From: Bacillota bacterium
GTDB lineage: Bacteria > Bacillota > Clostridia > Acetivibrionales > DSM-1351
Assembly (NCBI GenBank): GCA_023398105.1
Contig: JAEWST010000046.1
Location: 1 to 42,535, forward strand
Direction of reading: 5' to 3'
DNA: 42,535 nucleotides
Under the pieces are notes generated by a model. The model searched no databases and was not told the origin of the DNA. It saw only the letters and a list, made by a program, of their open reading frames with translations. Position numbers and translations under genes: made by a program. Position 1 is the first letter of the stretch, and every line of letters begins with the position of its first letter. This document shows, piece after piece, positions 8,743 to 16,929 of the stretch.

Positions 8743-9402
8743 TTATAATAACCCACAAGTACGTAAGATCTTTTCTACACACTTGTTAATTGTCAAATCA
8801 GGGTTGTCCTTGTAATATCTAAATCCGAAGTTTTCTATTAAAGGTCTTGCTCCTTCATTATAGAATCTAATTGCGTTAGCATTTGTAATTGCTCGTATAA
8901 CGTCTTCAATGTCTATTTTTGAAAGTAGTCTTTTAAAATTTCTTTCCTCTTTATAATCATCTAAAAATTGGAAGTTTTCATTATAAGCTGTATTAATTCC
9001 TTTTAGATATTTTGTTCGGTCAGCTACTGATGTGAGGTATGGAATTTTGTGCAGTATCATCCACAATTCAAATGTATAATTACTATATCCCAGTTCATAC
9101 AATATGTTCTTTTTAATTCTTCTAGCTTCCTTAAGTTCTTTTAGGACTTTTTTGAACTGTTCAACATGAACTGGGTCATTACTTTCATAATCACAAATAT
9201 GGAAAGCTTGTGTGGGATAAAGTGCAGTAATGGACTTAGCATATTTATATGGAGATTTTCGAACCTTGAGTTCCCACTTAACTTTAGGATTTGATTTAGG
9301 CGAAGCATTGATTAAGTATTTTAGATGTTCAAAATACCATTTTTCAGTTTCGCCCTCCACTGATAAATAATATAATTTGCATTCCTTCATTACCATATTC
9401 AT
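8743..9402 (-). CDS. rloB: RloB-family protein (TOPRIM-like), partner of the upstream AAA ATPase
   Basis: The 219-residue protein has SVEGETEKWYFEHL (E16, E18, E20), HICDYESND (D70, E72) and YTFELWMILHK. This is the motif order of the RloB family, whose acidic residues resemble a TOPRIM nuclease site. Its ATG overlaps the stop of the ATPase gene by four bases (ATGA), so the two are translationally coupled. RloA/RloB pairs were first noted within type I restriction loci, and the abortive-infection AbiL system has the same ATPase + RloB composition. An anti-phage role is therefore likely by family but unproven. No restriction genes are present here. Confidence 0.75.
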   Translation of the reverse strand: MNMVMKECKLYYLSVEGETEKWYFEHLKYLINASPKSNPKVKWELKVRKSPYKYAKSITALYPTQAFHICDYESNDPVHVEQFKKVLKELKEARRIKKNILYELGYSNYTFELWMILHKIPYLTSVADRTKYLKGINTAYNENFQFLDDYKEERNFKRLLSKIDIEDVIRAITNANAIRFYNEGARPLIENFGFRYYKDNPDLTINKCVEKILRTCGLL

Positions 9403-10703
9403 ACCTCGCTCATATCTTTGGATTCAGCATTAATAAATACATCCGAAAAATCAATGTTCTTAATTGCTCCATATTGACTCACAAAGTAATTTTTCATGTA
9501 ATCAGATGAATTTCTCACTACACTCGTTCCAAAATCGGATAATGAATAATGTGTACTGTTTCCAGTTTCTTCATCTTTTTCAACAAATTTTATTTCATCT
9601 CGTCTAAATAAGTTTTTATTTAAAAATATCGGGTTGTGAGTATTAAATATGAGTTGGGCTCCCTTAGTATTAATATCATCATTATGAAAAATATTTATTA
9701 TGCTCATTAATGCCATAGGATGAATTGATGCATCAAACTCGTCAATTACAACAGTTTTCCCATATAGAATAGCTTGCAGTAATATCGGAAATATATTCAT
9801 AAATTGAATTGTTCCAAAGGATTCAAAAATATCTGCTGGTATTTTTGCAATCCTTTCATTACCAATATCTATCAAAGAAACAGGTTCTGTTTTACCGTTT
9901 TCATCAGAAATAGAGTACGCAATATTTTCTCCTGTAAGTCCAAAAATCCTTAATGCATTATTTAAAGTACTATCAACGTATACTTTCTCTCTGCTCTCAT
10001 TGATAATTGGGGAAGATCTAAAGGAATCCGCACGATATATTATAATTAGTTTTTCTTTAAACCATGCCTGTACGATTTCCGTAATTTTTGCACTATACAA
10101 AGTTTTAAAATATGTTGTCAAAAACAATTCTTCTTTGTTTATGTTATCTCTAGCTATGCTTTCATTACTGGAGTTAAATCCATTAACTAGGTATCCTTTA
10201 ATGGCTTTTATCTCACCAATTTCCAAGGAATCTTTTCTATGATATATCATTTTTTCATTAATACTTAATTTTTCTTCAAATACTTCTCGCTTATATTTAG
10301 TATCAAGGAACTTTCCAAGATTAATACACAAATAATACTCAAACATCATTTCTTCAGCTATGAATTTAATATCAAAGACTACAGGTTCAGACATTTGGTT
10401 CTTTATATTTGGAATCAATTCCAGTCTTGCTGTAGCATAGTTTGGAGAAGTCGGTTCTTCAGCATTTTTTATATTTCCTCTTAGTACTATGTTCTTTAAA
10501 ACTTCTATTGCACCAATAATATTAGTTTTACCTGATGAGTTCGGCCCATAAATGACCGCAGCAGATAATGCTTTATATTCTTTTTTATTAATTTTCCGAT
10601 GTAAAACACTGTAGTCAATACCTTTAATTGATTCTGGTATCATTTTAAACGCAATCTCATCATTGAATGATTTGAAATTTTTTGTTTTGAATTCAAGCAA
10701 CAT
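9399..10703 (-). CDS. AAA/ABC-type ATPase of an RloA/AbiLi-like defence pair
   Basis: The 434-residue protein begins MLLEFKTKNFKSFND, the opening typical of the AAA_21/OLD-like ATPases. Walker A is GPNSSGKT at 53-60, Walker B is VVIDEFD at 318-324, and the switch His lies in FNTHNPIFL near residue 356. The middle (80-290) is divergent and likely helical, as in SMC/RecF-like sensors. Ribosome binding site GGGAG is present. A good promoter with an overlapping inverted repeat lies upstream. It is coupled to the RloB gene. By analogy the ATPase senses infection and controls the TOPRIM-like effector; that is inference. Confidence 0.75.
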   Translation of the reverse strand: MLLEFKTKNFKSFNDEIAFKMIPESIKGIDYSVLHRKINKKEYKALSAAVIYGPNSSGKTNIIGAIEVLKNIVLRGNIKNAEEPTSPNYATARLELIPNIKNQMSEPVVFDIKFIAEEMMFEYYLCINLGKFLDTKYKREVFEEKLSINEKMIYHRKDSLEIGEIKAIKGYLVNGFNSSNESIARDNINKEELFLTTYFKTLYSAKITEIVQAWFKEKLIIIYRADSFRSSPIINESREKVYVDSTLNNALRIFGLTGENIAYSISDENGKTEPVSLIDIGNERIAKIPADIFESFGTIQFMNIFPILLQAILYGKTVVIDEFDASIHPMALMSIINIFHNDDINTKGAQLIFNTHNPIFLNKNLFRRDEIKFVEKDEETGNSTHYSLSDFGTSVVRNSSDYMKNYFVSQYGAIKNIDFSDVFINAESKDMSEV

Positions 10704-10768
10704 AATTACTATCTCCCATCGTTAGCAATTTGCAAACAAACTGCATATTACTATATAACCATACTTAT

Positions 10769-10814
10769 ATTATATAGTATAATCAAGTTATTTTGCAATT
10801 ATTCTGCAAATAAC
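10769..10814 (-). promoter_or_regulatory. Promoter of the AAA/RloB pair with an overlapping palindromic operator
   Basis: TTGCAA (complement of 10793-10798), an 18-bp spacer and a perfect TATAAT (complement of 10769-10774). The inverted repeat GTTATTTTGCA-attattc-TGCAAATAAC (10787-10814) covers the -35 box. A dimeric regulator binding there would block transcription. The regulator is unknown. Confidence 0.6.
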
Positions 10815-10905
10815 AAGTATAAATAATTCAAACAGGGTAATTGTCAATTAATTTGTCTTCAATTTTGTATATTCACTTATATTACTCTAACAATTTTGAA
10901 AAAAC

Positions 10906-10919
10906 ATTGATTAATCAAG
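10906..10919 (-). terminator. Possible weak terminator after panD
   Basis: Just past the panD stop the minus strand reads TTGATTAATCAA, a perfect palindrome, followed by TG and six T. The stem is short and AT-only, so termination would be weak. Confidence 0.35.
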
Positions 10920-11309
10920 TCACCTACCCCCCAACTCCCCATGCTTCTCATACTGAGTGACTTTACTGATTCTGTTTTTCTCATCTACAAAAACTACAGA
11001 AGGCTTGTGGGTTGTAGCTTCTTTGGCATCTAACATGCAGTATGCCATTATGATAACCTTATCCCCTACATGAACACAACGAGCTGCAGCACCGTTGAGG
11101 CAAATCATTCCTGTTCCCCGTTCTCCCGCTATAGTATAGGTCTCAAAACGGTTTCCATTATCTATATCTACAACATGAACCTTTTCATACTCACAAATGC
11201 CTGCCGCAACAAGTAAATCTTCATCGACGGTAATACTTCCTACATAAGAAAGCTCAGCTTGTACGACTGTTGCCCTATGAATTTTACCTTTTAGCATATT
11301 AATAAACAT
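10920..11309 (-). CDS. panD: Aspartate 1-decarboxylase proenzyme
   Basis: Makes beta-alanine for pantothenate. The 129-residue proenzyme has the self-cleavage site G24-S25 in SYVGSITVD; Ser25 becomes the catalytic pyruvoyl group. K9 in MLKGKIHRATV and Y58-region AGERGTGMICLNGAAA are the usual conserved segments. The start gives exactly the numbering of the E. coli enzyme. It follows panC by 11 bp and is last in the pan operon. Confidence 0.95.
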   Translation of the reverse strand: MFINMLKGKIHRATVVQAELSYVGSITVDEDLLVAAGICEYEKVHVVDIDNGNRFETYTIAGERGTGMICLNGAAARCVHVGDKVIIMAYCMLDAKEATTHKPSVVFVDEKNRISKVTQYEKHGELGGR

Positions 11310-11320
11310 AAAATTTCTCC

Positions 11321-12166
11321 TTACACCTCAAAACTAAAATTATCAATTAATCTCGTTTTACCAATATATACAGCAATTGCTACCAATACCGATTGCTCTA
11401 TTTTATCAACCTTTTCCAAAGACAGAGCATCAACCACATCTACATAATCTATTTTCGCAAGTAGTTCAGTGTTTATATTTTTAGTTATGCTGCTGATAAT
11501 AGTGTTTGCATCTCTTTCCCCATTTTCAAGCAGTCTCCTTCCAATTGCCAGAGCTTTATTCAAAATTAACGCTGCCCTACGTTCTGCCTCACTTAAATAA
11601 GTGTTTCTAGAACTTTTAGCTAAGCCATCCTCTTCTCTTATTATCGGGCAACCTACAATTTCAATATCCATGTTCAAGTCCCGCACCATACGTCTTATTA
11701 TAGCTAGCTGTTGTGCGTCCTTCTCACCGAAGTATGCCCTATTAGCACCAACAATGTTGAATAACTTATTGACAACTGTGCAAACACCACGAAAATGTAC
11801 AGGGCGGCTCTTACCGCACAGTCCTTTAGTAAGACCGTTTATATCAACAAAGCTACAAAAATCAGGCATATACATTTCTGAAGGGGCTGGATGAAAAATC
11901 AAATGAGCACCTGTTTTTTCACAAAGAGCTGCATCATGCTCCAAATCCCGAGGATAGCTCTCTAAATCCTCAGAGGGACCGAACTGCATAGGATTTACAA
12001 ATATACTAACAACAACACGGTCATTTTCTAAGGCTGCCTGCTTGATCAAACTTTGATGACCTTCATGCAAATATCCCATAGTGGGCACAAAACCAATACT
12101 TAAGCCTTCTTTTCTCCATGACTTAACAATCTGACGTACTTCCTGCACTGTATGAACAATATTCAT
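11321..12166 (-). CDS. panC: Pantothenate synthetase
   Basis: Joins pantoate and beta-alanine with ATP. Of 281 residues, the N-terminal nucleotidyltransferase fold shows VPTMGYLHEGHQSLI, with the HxGH-type ATP motif. NPMQFGPSEDLESYPR, FGEKDAQQL and AKSSRNTYLS (the KMSKS-like loop) follow in the expected order. ATG overlaps the panB stop (TAATG), implying coupled translation. Length and motifs are typical. Confidence 0.96.
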   Translation of the reverse strand: MNIVHTVQEVRQIVKSWRKEGLSIGFVPTMGYLHEGHQSLIKQAALENDRVVVSIFVNPMQFGPSEDLESYPRDLEHDAALCEKTGAHLIFHPAPSEMYMPDFCSFVDINGLTKGLCGKSRPVHFRGVCTVVNKLFNIVGANRAYFGEKDAQQLAIIRRMVRDLNMDIEIVGCPIIREEDGLAKSSRNTYLSEAERRAALILNKALAIGRRLLENGERDANTIISSITKNINTELLAKIDYVDVVDALSLEKVDKIEQSVLVAIAVYIGKTRLIDNFSFEV

Positions 12167-13005
12167 TAAGCCTCACCTCCATACAGTTTATTAATAATAG
12201 TCTCCTCTATATTAAAACAATGCTCAGCTACTGGAAATTCTCCAGTCTGAACCTCTTCAACATATTTACCAAAAGCTTTTCTCATCTGCGAGCCTATATC
12301 CCCATAGCTTTTTGCAAACTTTGGTGTCAAATCTGAAAACATACTAAGCATATCCTGATAAACTAGCACCTGCCCATCACAGCCACTACCTGCACCTATT
12401 CCTATAGTAGGAATTGAAATGCTTTTTGTTATAAGCTCTGCAAGCTTGGCAGGAATACATTCAAGAGTAATTGCAAAAGCTCCTGCTTGCTCAATTTCCT
12501 TTGCAGAGTCTATCAGTTGACGTGCTGCCTGTTCGCTTTTACCCTGCACTCTAAAGCCTCCGAAAGCATTAACAGATTGAGGTGTCAAGCCAATATGCCC
12601 CATAACAGGTATTGAAGCATTAACTATTGCCTTAATCTGAGGACAAACAACACCTCCACCTTCAAGCTTTACTGCATTAGCATGACCTTCTTTAACAAGA
12701 CGACCTGCATTGCATACTGCATCGTATACTGAGGTCTGATATGACATAAACGGCATATCACTTATTATTAAAGTGTTTTTTGCCCCTCTTGCAACAGCCT
12801 TTGTATGATGAATCATGTCTTCCATTGTAACCTGCAATGTGTCCTCATATCCCAAAACCACCATACCTAATGAGTCACCAACTAATATGGCATTAACCCC
12901 AGCTTCGTCCATTAGCTTTGCTGTAGAATAATCATATGCGGTAAGCATGGCTATCTTTTTATTATTAAGTTTATATTCTTTAAATGTAAGCACTGTATTA
13001 CTCAT
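12166..13005 (-). CDS. panB: 3-methyl-2-oxobutanoate hydroxymethyltransferase
   Basis: Transfers a hydroxymethyl group from methylenetetrahydrofolate to 2-oxoisovalerate, giving ketopantoate. That substrate comes from the same valine pathway encoded upstream. The 279-residue TIM-barrel protein has VGDSLGMVVLGY (metal ligand Asp), SDMPFMSYQ, KLEGG, GHIGLTPQSVN and IGIGAGSGCDGQVLV. Its ATG overlaps the end of the preceding reductase gene by eight bases. Confidence 0.96.
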   Translation of the reverse strand: MSNTVLTFKEYKLNNKKIAMLTAYDYSTAKLMDEAGVNAILVGDSLGMVVLGYEDTLQVTMEDMIHHTKAVARGAKNTLIISDMPFMSYQTSVYDAVCNAGRLVKEGHANAVKLEGGGVVCPQIKAIVNASIPVMGHIGLTPQSVNAFGGFRVQGKSEQAARQLIDSAKEIEQAGAFAITLECIPAKLAELITKSISIPTIGIGAGSGCDGQVLVYQDMLSMFSDLTPKFAKSYGDIGSQMRKAFGKYVEEVQTGEFPVAEHCFNIEETIINKLYGGEA

Positions 13006-13855
13006 TCTTTATCATCTCTCCAATCATATTTTCCAATTGAACATAGCTACAATTTGGTTTTTTCCTTTTTGCTATTTCAATTAATTTTTTTGAAAGCAAA
13101 ATATATATTTCTCTATCCTCTCCATTTAAGCATGACAAATGACGTTTGACTGTTTCTATGTCACACCGTTCAATAGGCCCCGTCAACGCCTCAATAGTAC
13201 CTTGCCTTACTATATTTTTCATATTTTCAAGCATTAAAGTATTTAATGCAGAACTTGCATTTTTCTCATCAAAACCACAGCCTTTTAGCAAATCAATGCT
13301 CACCTGTGCCAATGCAACCATCAAATTGCTTGCAAATACCGCAGCACTATGATAAACAGACTTATTCTCTGGTGATATAATTTGTACAGAATTGCCTAAA
13401 TTCATAAGCATGGTTTGCATTTCATTTAGACGACCTTGTGAGCCTTCAATTGTAAAAAAAGTATGAGAAAGCTGCTCATATGAATTCAGCTTGTCGCTGA
13501 TACCCAAAAGAGGATGGATAGAGTAACCATATGCATGATGGTTATCAATATTAGAAAAAACTGATGATGATACCGAACCACTACAGTGGCAAATTATTTT
13601 ATTTTTAATAGACAACTTATCAATGTAATCCCATAGTTCCTTAATTGTTCCATCGGGAACAGTAAGAAAAAGAGTATCACTTGCCTCTACAATGCCTTTA
13701 ATGTCATTAAAACACACGGTGTCTGTAAATTCCGCTGCCTGTATTGCAGATTGTGGATTTCTACTGAAATATCCAATGACATCTAATCCATGTTCACAAA
13801 AATATTTACCTAGAGAAAATCCTACTTTTCCTGCACCAATAAATCCAATTTTCAT
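12998..13855 (-). CDS. panG: Rossmann/DUF2520 protein, probable PanG-type ketopantoate reductase
   Basis: The 285-residue product starts MKIGFIGAGKVGFSLGKYF, an NAD(P)-binding GxGxxG motif. It then shows the Rossmann-like + DUF2520 pattern: ASDTLFLTVPDG near 60, HCSGSVSS near 89, SIHPLLGISD near 112, and AAVFASNLMVAL near 173 in the helical C-terminal domain. This is not the classical PanE family. A DUF2520-type ketopantoate reductase, PanG, has been described in Francisella with homologues in some Firmicutes, and the position first in the panBCD operon makes that job likely. The family link is from memory; the substrate is inferred. Confidence 0.7.
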   Translation of the reverse strand: MKIGFIGAGKVGFSLGKYFCEHGLDVIGYFSRNPQSAIQAAEFTDTVCFNDIKGIVEASDTLFLTVPDGTIKELWDYIDKLSIKNKIICHCSGSVSSSVFSNIDNHHAYGYSIHPLLGISDKLNSYEQLSHTFFTIEGSQGRLNEMQTMLMNLGNSVQIISPENKSVYHSAAVFASNLMVALAQVSIDLLKGCGFDEKNASSALNTLMLENMKNIVRQGTIEALTGPIERCDIETVKRHLSCLNGEDREIYILLSKKLIEIAKRKKPNCSYVQLENMIGEMIKNE

Positions 13856-14014
13856 AGTACCACCTCCCTGATTCTAAAGCTTTAGCCTTTTAAGCTTTTG
13901 CCTGTACTTCAGAGGAGTGATAGCTCTTGAGGTCTCATTCCTAATAGGATACGAGCCGCCATACCAAAAATAAAATAAACCATGATATAGTTTTTTATTA
14001 AAAATACTACCCAT
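13856..14014 (-). ncRNA. Structured 5' leader of the pan operon, candidate pan motif
   Basis: The roughly 155-nt leader between the promoter and panG contains two or more small hairpins. Read on the minus strand, GCTCGTATCC-TATTA-GGAATGAG gives one stem with bulges. CCTCAAGAGCTATCACTCC and CTGAAGTACAG give further stem-loops. An Rfam class called the pan motif lies upstream of panB/panC/panD genes in Firmicutes and consists of small hairpins with bulged purines. The location fits, but I could not compare with the covariance model. No terminator is evident before the start codon. Confidence 0.45.
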
Positions 14015-14021
14015 TGAGGTT

Positions 14022-14050
14022 AATATAACACCTATGTAATTTAATGTAAA
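14022..14050 (-). promoter_or_regulatory. Sigma-A promoter of the pan operon
   Basis: TTTACA (complement of 14045-14050), a 17-bp spacer and TATATT (complement of 14022-14027). Transcription would start near 14015, just upstream of the structured leader. Confidence 0.7.
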
Positions 14051-14119
14051 GTATTTTCAAAGTATTTGATAGTATTTTATTGTCAAAAGACAATATATGT
14101 ACTCAATTTAAACTAAATA

Positions 14120-14893
14120 TTAGTCAACATTTTTTATATATAATAGATACAGTCCCTTTAATAAGAGATATTCGTCATAAATAATCTTTTCATCACAATG
14201 GGGAATAACTAGTCGTGCCAAGCCTCCTGTTGCAATAACAGTTGGATGTTTACCAACCTGCTTTTTCAATTTATGAATTATTCCGTCTATCATTGCTGCA
14301 TGTCCGTAAATGCTTCCACTTTGCATACATTCAATAGTGTTTTTCCCTATAATGTTTCCGCATTCTTCAAGATTAATGGCTGGAAGCTGTGCCGCTTTAC
14401 TGGAAAGAGCATCCAATGCACTTTTTACTCCCAGCATAATCAAGCCTCCCCTAAAGTTATAGCTATCATCCACAACTGATACTGTTGTTGCTGTACCCAT
14501 ATCAAAAATTATAACAGGCTTACTATAAAAATGTACTGCTGCTATAGCATCCACCACACGGTCACTTCCAAGCTGTTCAGGATTCTGCACCATAATATTT
14601 AAATTGTGCTTCAGCCCTGATCCAGCAATTAATGGGATTGTATTTGTAACTATTGCGACAGCCTTTTTTAATACATTAGTAAGCTGAGGTACAACTGATG
14701 AAATAATACTTCCCTTAATATTATTAATGTCAATATTGGCTTTAGCTAATATATTTTTAATATATGTAGCATAGTCATCACAAGAATATTCACTATTAGA
14801 ATCTATTCTTCCTGAAAAAATCACTTTACCATTTACAATACAACCTATAACTACAGTGGTATTCCCTATATCAATAGCTAAAATTATATTCAT
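14120..14893 (-). CDS. coaX: Type III pantothenate kinase
   Basis: Phosphorylates pantothenate, the first step from pantothenate to CoA. The 257-residue ASKHA-fold protein begins MNIILAIDIGNTTVVIG, with the phosphate-1 motif DxGNT. NPEQLGSDRVVDAIA and FDMGTATTVSVVD (phosphate-2) follow, then GGLIMLGVKSALDAL and VIATGGLA. I chose ATG 14891-14893 because AAGGAG lies eight bases upstream. A longer frame from 14950 adds 19 unsupported residues. It is cytoplasmic and lies next to the pan operon and divergent from coaBC, so the whole CoA front end is local. Confidence 0.93.
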   Translation of the reverse strand: MNIILAIDIGNTTVVIGCIVNGKVIFSGRIDSNSEYSCDDYATYIKNILAKANIDINNIKGSIISSVVPQLTNVLKKAVAIVTNTIPLIAGSGLKHNLNIMVQNPEQLGSDRVVDAIAAVHFYSKPVIIFDMGTATTVSVVDDSYNFRGGLIMLGVKSALDALSSKAAQLPAINLEECGNIIGKNTIECMQSGSIYGHAAMIDGIIHKLKKQVGKHPTVIATGGLARLVIPHCDEKIIYDEYLLLKGLYLLYIKNVD

Positions 14894-14950
14894 ATTTGCC
14901 AGCTCCTTGTAATGTTTATTTGTTATGTTCTTCTTAGGCAAATAAACCAC

Positions 14951-14997
14951 GCCTTCCTTCTTTAATCATAAATTATTACGCTATTTTGAAGGCAGGC
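14951..14997 (-). promoter_or_regulatory. Inverted repeat in the coaX leader
   Basis: GCCTTCCTTC (14951-14960) pairs with GAAGGCAGGC (14988-14997) with one mismatch, around a 27-base loop. It lies about 60 bases upstream of coaX ATG, inside its leader or promoter. It could be an operator or an RNA stem. The remainder of the 342-bp coaX-coaBC spacer is AT-rich without other features except the coaBC promoter. Confidence 0.35.
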
Positions 14998-15158
14998 AGT
15001 TCTATTGCATCATAAAATAAGTTTTTAATAAATTTCGCTTAGTTCAGTTCTATAAACTGTTATCCTATATTAAGTATTACAAAAAGTAATGCTAACTTTA
15101 GTTTAATAAAAACCACGATACTAATCAATAGATATTTTGATAAAATTTGTCAATATTC

Positions 15159-15187
15159 TTTACTGTTTTCACAAAGTCTGCTATAAT
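15159..15187 (+). promoter_or_regulatory. Extended -10 promoter of coaBC
   Basis: TTTACT (15159-15164), a 17-bp spacer ending in TGC, and a perfect TATAAT (15182-15187), so the -10 is of the extended TGn type. The predicted start is near 15194, giving a leader of about 40 nt. Confidence 0.7.
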
Positions 15188-15235
15188 TCAGCTAATTCCA
15201 TATTTTTTACAAATAATTAAAAGGGATGATCTAGA

Positions 15236-16453
15236 ATGTTAAAGGGTAAAACTATTATTTTGGGTGTTACAGGAAGTATTGCTGCATATAAGATGGCAAA
15301 TGTTGCTAGCCTCTTGAAAAAACAACAATGTGATGTACATGTAATAATGACAGAAAATTCAACTAACTTTATTAATCCTATAACCTTTGAAACACTAACA
15401 AATAACAAATGTCTTATTGATACCTTTGATAGAAACTTTCAATATAATGTTGAACATATTTCACTTGCTAAAAAAGCTGATTTAATGCTTATTGCACCTG
15501 CATCTGCAAATATAATAGCTAAGTTGGCAAATGGATTAGCTGACGATATGCTAACTACCACTACATTAGCATGCACCTGCAAAAAAATTATCGCACCTGT
15601 GATGAATACCAATATGTATCAGAATGTAATTGTACAAAACAATATACAAAAACTTCGAGATTATGGCTTTATCATCATCCCTCCTGCTACTGGTATGCTA
15701 GCTTGTGGTGATGTTGGTACCGGAAAAATGCCAAGCGAGAATGTTCTAATAGATTATGCTTTATCAGAAATAGCATATGAACAGGATATGCAGGGACTAA
15801 AGGTTCTAATAACCGCTGGACCTACACAAGAAGCAATAGATCCTGTTCGCTATATTACAAATCACTCCTCTGGCAAAATGGGATATGCACTTGCTAAGTT
15901 AGCCATGCTAAGAGGTGCTGACGTTACATTGATATCTGGCAATACCCATCTTCAGCCTCCTCCACGTGTAAAGGTTGTACATGTTATCAGTGCTGAAGAT
16001 ATGTATAATGCCGTTATAGAAAGACTAAATGAACAGGATATTGTTATAAAAGCAGCGGCGGTTGCCGATTATTGTCCTGTTGATACAAGCAGTGAGAAAA
16101 TTAAAAAGTCAGATTCTGATACCACCATTAAATTAAAAAGAACCCTGGATATTCTTAAAAAAATAGGAGAAATACGAGGTGAGCGACAATATATCTGTGG
16201 ATTTTCTATGGAGACTCAGAATCTTATTGAAAATTCTAAAGCTAAACTTTTTAATAAAAAAATTGATATGATTGTTGCAAATAGTCTTAGAGAATCAGGT
16301 GCTGGCTTTAGCACAGATACAAACGTGGTAACTATTATTACGGAAAATAAGGAAATACCATTACAATTAATGTCTAAAGATATGGTAGCAGAACAAATAC
16401 TAACTGCCATTTTAGTTGAAAGGGAACGAAAAAACAGAAAAATGCTTCTGTAA
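15236..16453 (+). CDS. coaBC: Bifunctional phosphopantothenoylcysteine decarboxylase / phosphopantothenate-cysteine ligase
   Basis: Makes 4'-phosphopantetheine in two steps. The N-terminal CoaC half (about 1-180) binds FMN. It shows GVTGSIAAYK, catalytic His74 in EHISLA, PVMNTNMY (121-128) and the GMLACGD segment with Cys157. The CoaB half from about 187 begins VLITAGPTQEAIDPVRYI and includes NHSSGKMG, AAAVADY and the KIKK lysine. Its 405 residues are the normal fused length. AAAGGG lies before the ATG. Pantetheine supply also feeds the acyl carrier proteins encoded at 21341-32887, though no regulatory link is visible. Confidence 0.95.
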   Translation: MLKGKTIILGVTGSIAAYKMANVASLLKKQQCDVHVIMTENSTNFINPITFETLTNNKCLIDTFDRNFQYNVEHISLAKKADLMLIAPASANIIAKLANGLADDMLTTTTLACTCKKIIAPVMNTNMYQNVIVQNNIQKLRDYGFIIIPPATGMLACGDVGTGKMPSENVLIDYALSEIAYEQDMQGLKVLITAGPTQEAIDPVRYITNHSSGKMGYALAKLAMLRGADVTLISGNTHLQPPPRVKVVHVISAEDMYNAVIERLNEQDIVIKAAAVADYCPVDTSSEKIKKSDSDTTIKLKRTLDILKKIGEIRGERQYICGFSMETQNLIENSKAKLFNKKIDMIVANSLRESGAGFSTDTNVVTIITENKEIPLQLMSKDMVAEQILTAILVERERKNRKMLL

Positions 16454-16929
16454 ATATCTTAATTAGCTAATATTAGATTTTTAAAATTTCTATTAAATTA
16501 CCCAACTTTTCTTTGATAAGTTGGAACATTTACAATTTCTAACTGAGCTATTTTAACAACTAACCTTCTAATTTATTGAAAAACTAATATATACGTGTAG
16601 CTAAAAATATTATATAATATATGTGACATATTCTTACTTAATCAACCTTCTTGCATGATATAATTATGTAATCATTTACGTATTCCCTATTTTTTTGACA
16701 TTCTTAGAATAGCAGTTTAAGGTTGGTACTTTATATAATTATATAAACTCAAATCAGCACATAAATTTGAGCAAATACCTTGAAATAATATTTAATACTT
16801 CAACTTTGTGATTTTAAATATTCCCGCTAAAGCTTTCTGTTTCTTGCTATTAATTATTGAAATATTCAAGATATATGTACCTATTCAAGTGCGGATTTTG
16901 AGTAATAATCTAATTGGAGTGAAAATAAT
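16454..16929. other. Gene-free stretch of 476 bp containing repeat R3
   Basis: AT-rich intergenic DNA between coaBC and the C39/BtrH-like gene. Apart from the weak R3 copy at 16503-16547, no gene, clear promoter or terminator is seen. The ribosome binding site TTGGAG lies just before 16930. Confidence 0.5.
16503..16547. repeat. Dispersed palindromic repeat R3, copy B (diverged)
   Basis: CAACTTTTCTTTGATAAGTT followed by GGAACATTTACAATTTCTAACTG keeps the outline of copies A, C and D (CAACTTTCCATTGATAAGTT ... ATTTTCAACTGG) with several changes. Orientation is as in copies C and D. Confidence 0.5.
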
